A stretch of 64,000 nt of DNA from Undaria pinnatifida. Lineage: Eukaryota > Sar > Phaeophyceae > Laminariales > Alariaceae. The translations under genes and the position numbers were made by a program. The notes beneath the pieces were generated by a model, which saw nothing but the letters and a program-made list of their open reading frames with translations, had not been told where the DNA came from and did not search any database. Positions 12,049-22,997 of this stretch are shown piece after piece; positions within the stretch are counted from its first letter, which is position 1, and each line of letters starts with the position of its first letter. The DNA is taken from assembly GCA_012845835.1 (NCBI GenBank), contig JABAKD010000035.1, positions 186,001 to 250,000 of the forward strand, in the 5' to 3' direction.

Positions 12049-14171
12049 CTGTAACCGGCACAAACACGAAAATATAAAAAATAACCAAAAACCACAACGA
12101 ACCAATTATGAGTTACATAAGGTATACCTAAACCCGGGTACACCTTTGAGGTCGTACCTCAAGCTACTACGGAGATCCATTGCGAGTGGGACGAAATATA
12201 AAACAAAAAATGGGAAAGGGGGGGTGCTTTTATTTTCTAGTTTGTACCCTTGAAAATAATGTTGCCCGGTCCACACCCTACAGAGGCCCAAATGAATACA
12301 ACCGTTACACAGGAGATCTGGACTCAAAGTCACTGTCCCCTTTTGTGGTACTTCATTTTAACCAATACTCGTGGTCTCCGAACAAGGTGATGGTGTGAAC
12401 CCCTGTTATCATCATGCTGGGGGCAGTCGCCTTATCAGGGCGGATAGTCTAGTACCGTAATGGGTTTGGTAGTGTGAAGGCCATATTTTTAAAATGTGTC
12501 GTCTGTGCAAATGTGGAGGCCTCAACCGCCCCCAATAAGACAGTAGACCGCTCTATCGAGGGATCAGCCGTGAGTAAGGTGGTCACTGCCGTTCTGCGGG
12601 GTTCAGTCGTTCCAGGTTTTTTTACCATCTTATTTAGGGATACTGGCTTATCAGCACTGCCTTATTCGGCACCACTACTGTACCAGCAAGGTACATCCGA
12701 AATCGAAACAGTTTAGGTAAGGGACGGAGGTGGTACTTAAAGTTAGGTAACGTTTAGCTAAGTAACTGAGTCATACCTGTACCTGGGTATTTGTCGACGG
12801 GTTCACCCGATGCCCGGGTGAATAGCGAGCGGCGTACCACATTTAGGTAAGCGACGAAGGTCGTAGCTAAAGCTGGTAAAACTAAGCGAAGTAGGTCGCA
12901 ACTGAGCCATACCCATACCTGGATATTTTGTCGACGGGTACACCCGTGACCAGGGTACATTTCGGGCTGCGTACGTCAATAAATAGGCACCCATTACCGG
13001 GGATATTTTTTCTTAGTCCCCCGGTTCGGCTAGATTGATTTCATTATTTTGCTAAAGATCTGAAACCCATAAACCAATATTTCCACCACAGACCGTGCCC
13101 TACGACCTACCGAAACGTGCTCAATCGCAGACACTAAACTGACACTTAATTGGAACAGGGCGAAATACCCTGCGTTTCATATCCCACAACAGCTATTGAC
13201 AGCACTGGTTCTACCAAATCCAATACACGTTAGTTGTTTAAAAAATCGCAGCTATGCCTTTAGAAGGGGACATCACCTACACCGAGATACCCCTCCATCC
13301 CTCCAACTCGCAGTATTTTCAACGATCACTTTCCGTACAGGGTGGCTAAATCGGCAGTTAAAAGAGGGACGACAACGCCCACCTCCCCAACTTGTAGTCC
13401 GAAAGGGATAATACTTTTGCCCCGTCCTTCGCCACGATGCCGCTATTTAGCCCTGAAAATGCCCCCGATAATAAAAAAAAGTGTGTTTGGGATTTCCAAA
13501 TTGTGTTGGATACGAAAATATATTAATAGTACTGAAAGCGACAATGTCATAACCCGGGGTCAACCAACCCTTTAAAATAAAACGTTGGAAAATAAATATA
13601 AACGTAGAAACACATTTTCAAAACGTCATTTTTCAATGAATTATCGTGGCTTAGGTTGGCTTTGGATTGTGATTTTCGACGGTTTCAATACTCTTCCGAT
13701 GTTTTCGTACCCAACTCTTACCCAGCAAATTTTGTTAGCTCGCAAACACCCTAATGTGCATGCTCGGCATGGGCTGCGAGCTTCAGAGCGTCAGAATTGA
13801 AATTGAGGCAAGTTGGGGCAAGTGCGGGTACTTGCCGCTGGTCATGTTTTCCCTATACCCTTGACTGTCTGACAAAGCCAAAGGTACGCCCCCTTTGCCT
13901 ATTACTTTCAACGTGCACATATCTCATGTCTGCTCAAGACGAGATTCGGGACCGCTGTTACGTTCAATACAGTAAAGGCCCCGCTGTAGAGCTGGTTGAG
14001 AAGTGCCGCTTGTGCGCTATAGTGCCTGTGAAATCGCTTAGCATAGACGGGAACAACCGGGAGTGCCAGTATGCGGATGAGTGCGCGTTGCTGCTAAAAT
14101 GTCGGTGTTTTCGGCTGGTACATACCCGCCCAATAGAGGGGCTACTACTCTACATGGCATCAAAAACTCAC
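12049..14171 (-). other. Inferred 2.1 kb intron of the neuroguidin-like gene
   Basis: Bounded on the minus strand by GTGAGT (donor) and a TTACAG acceptor. It contains a two-copy 131-bp tandem repeat at 12,714-12,975 and otherwise AT-rich text without coding potential. Open frames inside it on the plus strand (13,585-13,800; 13,797-14,315) have no recognisable content, and the latter overlaps the exon in antisense. Confidence 0.5.
12714..12975. repeat. 131-bp tandem repeat, two copies
   Basis: Blocks aggtaagsgacgaagg, gtcgacggg-tcacccg and catacc-tacctggatatt recur in the same order with a period near 130 bp. Identity is moderate. Confidence 0.65.
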
Positions 14172-14339
14172 TTGACAGTTTCGGGTTGTTCGCCAAACTC
14201 TCCCCGCAGTGTCTCAACCACATCATTGCGACGAAGCTTGTCCCGCTGCCTTTCTAGCCTTCGCTGGCTTCTTGCGGCTCTTGCCCCCGCCCCAGCAACG
14301 CCATCCTCATCATAGGGCACGGTGGAAAGCCTCGGCGCC
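14172..14339 (-). CDS. NGDN: Neuroguidin/LCP5-like protein, internal exon
   Basis: The exon is bounded by an AG acceptor (ctcaaacag) and a perfect GTGAGT donor. It is 168 nt: one base, 55 codons, two bases. It reads RAPRLSTVPYDEDG, then a basic helix (SQRRLERQRDKLRRND) and VVETLRGEFGEQPETV. This follows the neuroguidin signature PPRL-x-V-x-YDE, a charged R/K/E helix, and a x-LR-x-x-x-x-x-PEE element. The family acts in 18S rRNA maturation. N-terminal exons encoding the Sas10 helical domain were not found up to 16.3 kb, so the gene is either continued beyond the repeats or truncated. Joining to 11,907-12,048 keeps the frame open. Confidence 0.6.
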
Positions 14340-15535
14340 CTGTTTGAGTATGTTTTTTTTTTCACAAAATTCATGGTCAGCTTCTGTTCCCCTCCATCCG
14401 GGTTATAAGGTATCAGTGCGCAGAATGACTACGAACCAAAATCGCCCAGTTACATGTTTCGCCTATAATAGAGCCAAAAAACGAGATGCTTCGTATTGTC
14501 GCGAGCATCACCCATACACACAGGTAAGTTCACAGCATACGTTTTTATCGTTTGCGTTGTACCAAGTGTAAGCGGGTACATGCAAATAGTACGGTAGGTA
14601 CTGCTGTATAAGAATGCTTAAAACATTGGGCACGGGGGGTTATAGTGTACAAGCGCAAGAATCGGAGCGCTTCGCGCGCCTAATTTTTTTTATTGAACTG
14701 CACCAATCGAAGACCGTACCAGGTAGAAGGTATCTACGGAGATAGTTGCATTTGTGACAGTATCAAATGGGGGAATGGCGGCTGACGTCCCAGACTCGCT
14801 GGAGTGGTAGCGGAAGTGCGGAAAGCGGAAGAGGTGGGGAAGGCGTGTCGCTCCAGCGAGCAGCATCAACAGCCTCTGTTGCCAGAGACCGTCGCTGTGA
14901 AATCAATGGCGACGTCAGCATATTATCCACGGAAACCGTAGCATTCGTGGCAGTATCAAAATAGGCGATACCGCTTTCGTCGCAGACTGGTTGAAGTGGT
15001 AGAGGAAGTACGGAAGGCGTGTCGCGTCTGCTTGCAGCATCTTATCCATAGCTTCTGGTGTTGCTGGTGACCTCTGAGAATTCGATGGGTACGTCAGCAA
15101 TTTTAAAACGGAAATCTCGGAAATACCTCAACTTTTTGGACGCCCGGGGGTTGGATGCGCCAGAAACTGACACATCTCCAACATTGATCTATCTATATTC
15201 TTGGTTGGCAAACGTAGCAAGACAAAGGCTTTCTGTTGTTTGACTGTCACTGAAGGCCTCTCTGACAATCAGTCCTGAAAAACACAGCAAACATGAAAGG
15301 GTACATATACCGGTATAGCCTCAACTGCCGGCCGACAATCGACAACTGCTACCTGGGGTACCAGGCAAGATGTGTGCCTTGCCCCGAGACGTGTATTACC
15401 TCAGCACCTGGTGGTAGAGGGTCGGAACCTAAATCGAGATCATCAATGATGCACACACGATGGTGGTAAAGCATACCACAATGACAAAACCTATACAGCA
15501 CCTGGAACCTGGTACATACATACCACTATTAATAG
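14340..15535. other. Stretch upstream of neuroguidin exon, old repeats
   Basis: No Sas10-domain exon recognised. A two-copy repeat of about 192 bp (14,745-15,060) contains gtagcattcgtggcagtatc variants, and part of it (about 90 bp around ctccagcgagtctggga) reappears on the opposite strand at 54,205-54,300. A good acceptor-like site (ctgtgtttttcag, minus strand, near 15,275) precedes a short frame of unknown meaning. Confidence 0.4.
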
Positions 15536-15539
15536 GAAT

Positions 15540-16214
15540 AAACCCCCAGCGAAGGCCCACAGTCGATAACTCCTACGCGTTGATCGTCCACCAAAGGGAA
15601 CGTCGGCACCTTTTCCTGGAGTTCGAACTCGATCCCCAACACTCAGATACATTTCGTATATCCCTGTTCGCAAACAACCTCTCTCTCCTGGCTTGTGTGG
15701 TGCGGGTCAGCTGTTACCCAGCAGTGGCAGGCAGATACCTCGAGGTAGCAGCAGCAGTACTCACTCACGTAAGAAACGACCCCTACCCACCCACCCACCG
15801 GCTAACCCGTCCACCCACCAAACAACCCAACGATCATGTGCCACAGGTGTACAGCAGTACGTACGGCAGTACGTACAGGAGAAACAGTTGTGGTATTTTG
15901 TCGGCGAACTGGAAGCGGATGTTATGCTGGTACGATTGATGTTTGTTGCTTCCTTGCTCCTTGCTGCCGAACACGGTTGTTTGTTGTGCGGCGGGTTTCT
16001 GCTGCTTCGAGAATCAAGTTTCGCTGAATTCTGTAAGCTGAATCTGCAACCACTCTAGCAATAAGTATGGTGAGACAACAGTCATTAAGCGTGATATGTA
16101 ACCCGGCGCGGCGGGACTGGGGGGTTCTCCCGAGGGGCAACTCGCCACGCGTGCCTCGTCCCCTGATTGGTTGAGGACGAGCGGGGGGGGGGCAATGATG
16201 GAGCCTCTCTGAGC
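15540..16214 (+). repeat. Dispersed repeat family B, copy 1
   Basis: Collinear with 26,480-27,240 over most of its length. Shared blocks include cgataactcctacgcgt, gaactcgatccccaacac, gtggtgcgggtcagct, a (CCCA)n tract, a gcttccttgctccttgc block, and a GC-rich tail (ggcgggactggggggttc ... ctgattggttgagg). No protein is recognisable. It is probably a non-autonomous mobile element or a fragment of one. The copy is followed directly by a second, 5'-truncated copy. Confidence 0.75.
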
Positions 16215-16364
16215 TGCTGCTGCCGCTGTGGTCTTTTGTCGGCGACCTGGAAGCGGATGTCTTGTTGGTGTGGTTGTTGTGTCGTGTGTTGCTTCCGTGC
16301 TCCTTGCTGCTGAACCCTGTTGTTGTGAGGTGAGTTTCTGCTGTTTCGATAATCAAGTTGCCCC
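16215..16364 (+). repeat. Family B copy 2, left part, interrupted by the retrotransposon
   Basis: Reads as family B (cttttgtcggcgacctggaa, gcttccgtgctccttgctg, gataatcaagttgccccg) and then stops abruptly at agtaatat. The expected continuation (acgttgaatctacaacc) is found 8.5 kb away at 24,857. Confidence 0.75.
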
Positions 16365-16365
16365 G

Positions 16366-16525
16366 AGTAATATCGTCAACCAACTTCAGGTTCCCACGGT
16401 TGGCACAAAAGTTGGAACCATATGTTTGCTACCAATTACTAGGACTGTCTGTGAAGCGAGCTCACTCGTGTTATAGTCCCCGAAATCCTCGACGAGATAC
16501 CAGCGAGGAGCGGAAAAAGCTAAGA
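16366..16525 (+). repeat. Left terminal repeat A1
   Basis: 160 bp, from agtaatatcgtcaacc to cggaaaaagctaaga. It matches A2 at 24,488-24,647 with five differences that I could count (about 97% identity) and no indels. Confidence 0.9.
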
Positions 16526-16536
16526 GGATAGACACG

Positions 16537-17318
16537 ATGCCCAGGACGCGCGCGTCGGCAGCGCCGGGCCGGGCGCCTACACCCGCTCCGACGCCCGCAC
16601 CTGGCCCTGCACCCGGGGCGTCTCCAGCGCTTTCGCCGATTTCGTCCGCTTCACCGCTGCCTCCCCCGAACCCGCGGCGCGACACGGCGGTGCGTGTGAC
16701 TCCGTGGACTCCGCTGGGCCAACTCCCGTGTTTCACGACGATTCTGGGGGCGCCCCCGACGCTAGACGTCACCAGGGTCTTCACTCCCGACAACATGAGT
16801 TGTGGGGAGGGATTCAGGCTGGAACTCGTCCTACGACTCGAACCGATCCTCACCAAGTTTGCGTCAATTCCGGGGTCGGATTTTTTTTTTTTTTGACGGT
16901 GTGCGAGGAGGCCGAGGAAAAGGCCCATAGCGCACGCGGGGTGGGGTCGGCTTCATTTCGTCGCAACGAGGCTAAGGTGATGGTGGTGGCCCATGTGGTG
17001 GACCTCCTGCGATACCACGGGGTTCTCCTCGTGTCGGATAACTGCGTGTTCTTGCACGGAGCGGTAGAGGAGGAGGCGGACCCGACGGCGCCTCCACCCA
17101 TGGCAGCAGCTGCGGCCCCGGAAAAAGGCCCGGCACAGAAGGAAAAGGGGCAGGCAGCCTGCAGTGGAGGGCTCTCCGGGGGAGAGGCCGCGGGGAATAT
17201 CAGCACACCGGAGCCCGTGGGGGACGATGGGAGCCAGGACGACCGCGACCTGGTGCACTTGGTTACGGCCCAAAGTCATGGTTCCGAGGTATGTCCTGTA
17301 CTTACAAGCCACTCGTAG
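16537..17318 (+). pseudogene. ORF1 (gag-position) protein, split at a T14 run
   Basis: An ATG 11 bp after A1 opens a frame rich in Pro/Ala (APTPAPTPAPGPAPGASP) and ending in a hydrophobic/charged segment (EGFRLELVLRLEPILTKF) at a run of 14 T (16,881-16,894). The following coding-like text (VCEEAEEKAHSARGVG, then MVVAHVVDLLRYHGVLLV and an acidic, Ala/Gly-rich tail) is in another frame and ends at 17,318. The position between left repeat and pol suggests ORF1/gag, but no zinc knuckle or capsid signature is seen. GAG/GTATGT near 17,289 is a good splice-donor match, so a captured host exon is an alternative. Confidence 0.4.
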
Positions 17319-17359
17319 AGCAGTAGGGGCGAGGCTGGTTTGCCTGACACTACACTTTT

Positions 17360-17525
17360 GAGTTAGTTCACAGGAAATTAGGGCGAGATGCACGGTTCGA
17401 ACCCATATTGATCGGGCAGCATGGAATGGACAAATTTTGTTGGTTTTGTTCGTTTATATGCATATCACTATACCTGTGAGTTGGTTCAGTGGAAGTTAGT
17501 GTGAGAATGCACGGTCCGAATCGAT
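17360..17525 (+). repeat. 117-bp tandem pair
   Basis: Two copies of a segment containing gagttrgttcasaggaarttag and atgcacggttcgaa, at about 17,360 and 17,477, moderately diverged. Confidence 0.55.
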
Positions 17526-17801
17526 AGTTCTTGGACACAGGCTGGACTACCTTTAATGTGTTATCGGCATTATCATAGCAATACTATGATAACGATAATG
17601 TCGCTATACGTCATGTGTTCCTACTCTACGCCAGGGACCCTGCCATGTTCCGGTGGCCTCCGACTCGGGAGGGTTACCATTCTGTGGTCTCGGGAGGGTT
17701 ACCAGTCTGTGGTGACCTATCGGTCGAGCGTACGTAGCGGCCACGTCTATGAATAGTGGACTACTGTATCGCACGCCGCGCGTTCTGTTTCTCTCGCGAT
17801 T

Positions 17802-18350
17802 TGCTGAAGCCTACTCGCCAGGGATGACTCTTTTGGCTGGAGTCTAGCTTCGATATGGAATGGCAAGGATAGTCCTCTGCCAGCATGAAGCCCTCAACTT
17901 CTCGCACGTGTCCAACGCGTATGGTTGGGGTGCACAACGAACCTTTTATATGTCACGAATATTCACCGAATCGGAGCTCAAATAAGACCTATGTCATAGG
18001 GCTGTATAGTATGGTATTTCTTGACAGGATCACGGCGCAGTATGGTTGCAGCTATTTGCTGAAGCCTAATGGCCGGGGATGACTCCTTTGGCGGGGGTCT
18101 AACTCAGATATGGAACGGGAACCATATTCCTTGGTCAATATGAAGACATCAACTTCTCGCGCGTGTCCAACACGTATGGTTGGGGTGCACAACAAAACTT
18201 TTCAAATCTGGGCTACAGCAATATCAGGATATATCGTGGGTGATATATATGTGATGAGTCTTCACCGAATCTACTCAAATACGACCCACCTGTACATGAA
18301 GGTATGTCGCCACATGATCACGGTGCAGTATAGTTACAGCTGTATGATAT
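17802..18350 (+). repeat. About 260-290-bp tandem duplication
   Basis: gctgaagcctactcgccagg ... caacttctcgcacgtgtcca ... tatggttggggtgcacaac ... gatcacggcgcagtatg recurs in order from 18,059 with substitutions and one indel of about 30 bp. Confidence 0.75.
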
Positions 18351-18618
18351 AGGCTGGTATATTCATATCAGGCTTGAATGTCCTCTATGGCAATTCACAA
18401 GTATTGGGTATGTATACCTGCATACCAGGTTTGAATCGCAACCGGGTGATGGATCTACCGGACATGCAGGGCTGCAGCTCGTCTACGCCCTTGCCTAGGT
18501 ACATAGTAAAGACGTGGTCCGGGTCGCACGATATTTATGAAGATTAAATATCGTTAATTCATTTCGAGTCGGACGATAATATTTATATATATAGTCATTC
18601 ATTTTGAATATTAATTGA

Positions 18619-19770
18619 TACAGTCTGGAGCTGCTAGAGGTACAGAGCTGCCATTTGGCGAATACGTTGAGGATAAGGGTTACAGGCGTGCCCGCGCCGC
18701 ACGACATTCTCGAGTTTCGCAGGCATCTCCGGCGTTGCCGGGGATACCCCCCAGCGTGACTGGTTTTTCTGGCGTTGCCAGCTATATGCAGCGCTGCTGT
18801 TTCAACGGTTGGTTTACGACGAGGTTGCGATATTCTATTTATTTCAAAGTTAATTTATTTTATTTTGATATTACTTTATACAGTCTGGCGTGGACAGCTA
18901 TATACAGCGCTGCTGTTTGGCGAGTACGCTGAGGATAAGGGCTACAGGCGTTGCCCGTGCCGCGCGATATTCTCGAGTTTCGCAGGCATCTCCGGCGTCG
19001 CCGAGATGCCCTCCAACGTGGCAAGGCTTTCTGGCGTTGCCAGCTACATGCAGCGCTGCTGTTTCGGCGGTTGGCTTACGACAAGCCTGCCACTGTCGCA
19101 CGATATATATATTTCAAAATTTCAAAATTATTTATATATTTTGAATATTTTCGTTACACCGTCTGGAGCTGCCAGAGGTACCCAGCGCTGCTGTTTGGCG
19201 AGTACGTTGAGGACGAGTGTTACAGGTGTTGCCCGTGTCGCACGATATTTTCGAGTTTCGCAGGCCTCTCCGGCGTCGCCGGGGATACCCTCCAGCGTGG
19301 CAAGGGTTCTGGCGCTGCCAGCTATATGCAGCGCTGCTGTTTCGGCGGTTGGCTTACGACGAGCCTGCCTCCGCCGCACGATATTTATTGAAATAAATAA
19401 ATAAATTTTGAATAATTGCTTTATACCGTCTGGAGCTGCTAGCGGTATACAGCGCGGCTGGTTGGCGAGTATGTTGAGGACAAGTGCTACAGGCGTTGCC
19501 CGTGCCGCACGATATTCTCGAGTTCGCAGGACTCTCCGGCGTCGCCGGGGATACCCTCCAGCGTGGCTGGTTGTTCTGGCGTTGCCACCTGTATGCAGCG
19601 CTGCTGTTTCGGCGCTCTGTTTCAACGAGACTGCCTCTACCGCAGGAGATTTATGTAAAATATAGATTTATTTATTTATTTGAATGTTACTCTATACCGC
19701 CTAGAGCTGCCAGCGGCATACAGCGCCGCTGTTTGGCGAGTACGTTCAGGTTAAGGGTTCCAGGCGCTGC
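18619..19770 (+). repeat. 268-bp satellite, four copies plus a partial fifth
   Basis: Units begin near 18,619, 18,880, 19,158, 19,425 and 19,695. Each has ccgtctggagctgccag, then ggcgagtacgttgagga, then cgcacgatattctcgagt, then cagcgctgctgtttcggcg, and an AT-rich tail of variable length. Frames run through both strands (a minus-strand TAETAALHVAGNAR pattern persists between units), but lengths differ and no start or domain is evident, so I treat it as satellite DNA. Confidence 0.85.
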
Positions 19771-20600
19771 CGGGTACACAGTTAATACATATATAGTCTA
19801 TATATAAACATGCGGCAGGTCACGAGCCGGGTGGCAGCGAAGAATCCCCTCGGCTACTGAAGCTCAAAGACACGGGCCACGATTACCTATGAATTTACGA
19901 TACGTACGCACGGTACACGACTATCCTCGGGTTATCGAGGAATCCCCTCGGTCCCTGGTTCCAAGACACCGGGTATGTCACGTCAACTCATTGTGCCCTT
20001 CCTGGGCGACGCTTGCGTGACACTTGGCTCGCCAAGAGGCCTCGTGCATTTTACTTGATTGATTTAGGTATATACCAGATTCGTATTTACGTACTTACTT
20101 ATATATATATTTATTCTATTTTATTTATTTATTTATTTCCGATTATCAGAGACACTCCAGCGACTCTTCGCACCCTTTTGCTAGCTTACACGAGAACCCG
20201 AACGCAAAGTATTCTTAGGATGCGACCGGAGTCGCGTTGCAGTTGTCTTTGTACCCGTCAGGTTTTCTCGGCGGGTCCCTGGACGCAGCATCGCTTCGAC
20301 GTTTGCTTACAGCACACGCCTACAATTTACCCTTGCTGTGTATAGTTGACTGACCTTCCAGGCGCGGTGAACCTAGGTCCGTGCAATACGGCCAGCTCGC
20401 CCCTCCTATTGCCCCCGTCACGGGGCTCCCGCGTCCATGCACCGATGTCGCAATGCGCTGGGAAGCAGGTAGTAAGAGGGGCATAGCCCTGCTCGGAACG
20501 GGTCTGCTCGGGTCGGAGCAGGCCTGATGTCCTTCCCCCTCGCTGCCCTTGTGCCACACGGTACGCACACGTCCGACCCTCTGCCTCACTGTGCAATAGG
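19771..20600. other. Spacer before pol, no gene seen
   Basis: AT-rich to about 20,150 (tatata and ttta runs), then GC-rich. No coding signal with recognisable content. 20,648 has a B-box-like ggttcgatcc, but no tRNA can be folded around it. Confidence 0.5.
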
Positions 20601-20677
20601 TCGTGACTGATGCTTAGTTCGAAGGCCTCGACCACCGCCATCGGCAGGTTCGATCCTGCTTACCTCCGCCGCCCGCT

Positions 20678-22865
20678 GTGTCGGCAGAAGAGGCCTCGTG
20701 GGCAGCCACCGGAGCGCGACTCTCCGCCCCGGACATGCCACCTGGGCTGGCCGACCTTGCCAGCGACCCTAGCGGAGCATGCCGCTTGCCGTGGCTCTCC
20801 CCGGTATGGGATGCTGGAGAAAAGGGCCGCAACTTCGTGCCGGGTTTCGTCCGTAAACAAGTGGCTTTCTGGGAGAACGTCGTCCTCGAAGACCATCCGC
20901 TCCGCGATACGTTGGTTTCGTACCTACGTGCCGGGGGGAACGTGCACGATTTCTTTTTCGACTCGCACAAGGGGCCATCTAGTGATCGTCCATACAACGT
21001 TGACCGGTTCCCGGGGGCAGTGTTTGCCAACCGTATTCCGCTGCCATTCACCGAGTTCGTGGGCATGGAGATGCAGTCGCTTATCGACCGGGGGGGGGTG
21101 GTTAAGTGGGCCGACGTGAGAAGCCCGACAAGTCCCTCACGGCCGCGCTTAGTCATGGCACTGTCAGTGGTAGAGACGAAACCGCGCCTCATATACGACG
21201 CGCGACCTCTGAACAAGTTTTGCAAGCAGGTTCTCTTCTCCATGGACACAGTGGTGCGAGTGGCAAACGTCGCATCAGAAGGGTGTTGTATGACATATCT
21301 CGATGACTTGAGCGCCTTCCACCATATTTTACTTCGTCCGTCGTCGTGGCCCCTCTTCGGTTTCACCCACCAAGGGGTCGATTACTGCTGGTGTGTTGAA
21401 CCCATGGGTGTATCATGCTTTGAGTGAGGCCAAGGCGGCGTTCATTCGCTTCAAGGGAATCCCGGCACTAGCTTACCTCGACGATTCTTGGTAGAGCAAC
21501 CACGTTGCAACGCAAGGTTTGCCGGCGCGAGATCAATGGCTGGCGGCGGGGGAGGCTACCTACATAGCCATGCTCGTTTCCTTCATGGACGGTTGCTTCT
21601 TGTCCGTCAAGAAATGCGATCTACGCCCTACACGGTTACAGCAGTACCTCGGAATCCTGTGCGACTCAGACACGGCCCCGTTCCGAGTACCGCCAGACAA
21701 ACTCGATAAGCTGCGGCAGCTTGTGACGGCGGCCCTGGATGGGGAAGGGACCTCATTTCGAACACTGCAGCGTATAGCGGGAAAATGCATGAGCATGACC
21801 GTCGCGATTCGGCCCGCATCGTTATGGACTCATGCCATGTTCTCAACACTCGCAGCTTTGGAGAAGTCCGGCCTGAGCCGGATCGACTTGACGTCGGAGG
21901 CGAGGGGGGATCTCCTCGGTGAACTCAGGCAATGGAAGGGCCTTGCATCTACGTCGCACGAGGGGCCGTGGCAGCGGGCACGCCACTTTACGGCAGCTCT
22001 CATCGAAGGAGCTTCGGACGCCTCGTCAGTCGGATGGGGGGGGGTCGTTATGTCCTTCGGGGACCCCTCCAAAGCCGGGGGGGTGTTTCCGCACGATTAG
22101 TTGAACAAACACATCAATAAGAAGGAAATGTATGCGCTATACCATCTCCTCAGGCAGGTCTGTACACGGCGCCCCGAGACTTTGCGCCGGGCTCAAATGT
22201 TGATCAATGTGGACAACTAATCGGTGGTGGGGGCGTTCAACCGGGGCCGGGCGAAAGGCCGGGAGACACATGCCATCTTGGTACAGCTGTTCGATCTACA
22301 AGTCGAGTACGGATTTATGCTGTCGCTCAAGTGGGTCCCTACCGCGGATAACGGCGTCGCGGATGCTATTTCGAGGCCATTGCGCGACTCCAGAATTCGT
22401 CTCACGTCGGAAGCCTTTCGAGCCCTCTGGGATTACTCAGGTCCGTTTAATATGGACTTGATGGCTTCCACAGCGTCCGCACAACGCGTCCCCGGTAACG
22501 CGGGGATATTACCATTTTTCTCGCAATTCCATGGCGAAGGCTCGTCCGGGGCGGACGTTTTGTCCCAAGATGTCTCCCGAGTTCCAGGCACGGGAGAATC
22601 TGCCTTTGGGTATTGCTTCCCACCACCGGGGATCGCCGGGCATATATTGCAGCATATGGCAGAGTGCAACGCGCACGCGGTAATTCTCGTCCCGGATACA
22701 AAAGCGTATTGGTTTCCGCAGGCGAAACAGGCCACGGTCCGATCTAGGGTTGTAGCCAGGAGGGATCAAAAAGGTGTATTCCAGTGGCCTAGTCAGGACG
22801 GCACCCTCAAAAAGTGGCGATACCCTAGGTGGCCCATGGTAGCATACGAGGTGGATTTCCGCTGA
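20678..22865 (+). pseudogene. pol: reverse transcriptase and RNase H
   Basis: Frame 2 from 20,678 reads PRLVMALSVVETKPRLIYDA and CMTYLDDLSAFHHI, the RT palm motif with its catalytic Asp. A short deletion near 21,400 shifts to frame 3, which continues LSEAKAAFIRFKGIPALAYL, the YLDD catalytic box, then SW and a TAG stop (21,492-21,494). The same frame continues to 22,865 through a TAG (22,098-22,100) and a TAA (22,218-22,220). It reads the RNase H acidic residues: ASDASSVGWGG (D), NKKEMYAL (E), INVDN (D), and WVPTADNGVADAISRP at its end. The order RT-RH with RH reading DAS-GWGG is typical of DIRS-like elements. It would copy element RNA to cDNA. Three stops and one frameshift disable it. Confidence 0.85.
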
Positions 22866-22997
22866 GGCTGAATGTTAATTTCCATTTCTGCGTTTTCGTA
22901 GTCTGTTGGGTGTTGGTACTGGTTTGTGCAGAGTGCCTCACGACATCTCGGGGGGGGGAGGCCGTTCTCACGGGCATCTAGCCGAGTCGGGAGCTTC

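Noticed and set aside
13797-14315. 172-codon plus-strand open frame
   Set aside because: It overlaps the well-supported minus-strand neuroguidin-like exon and has no recognisable content, so it is antisense shadow.
20640-20670. B-box-like ggttcgatcc as a tRNA gene
   Set aside because: No acceptor, D or anticodon arms can be built around it.
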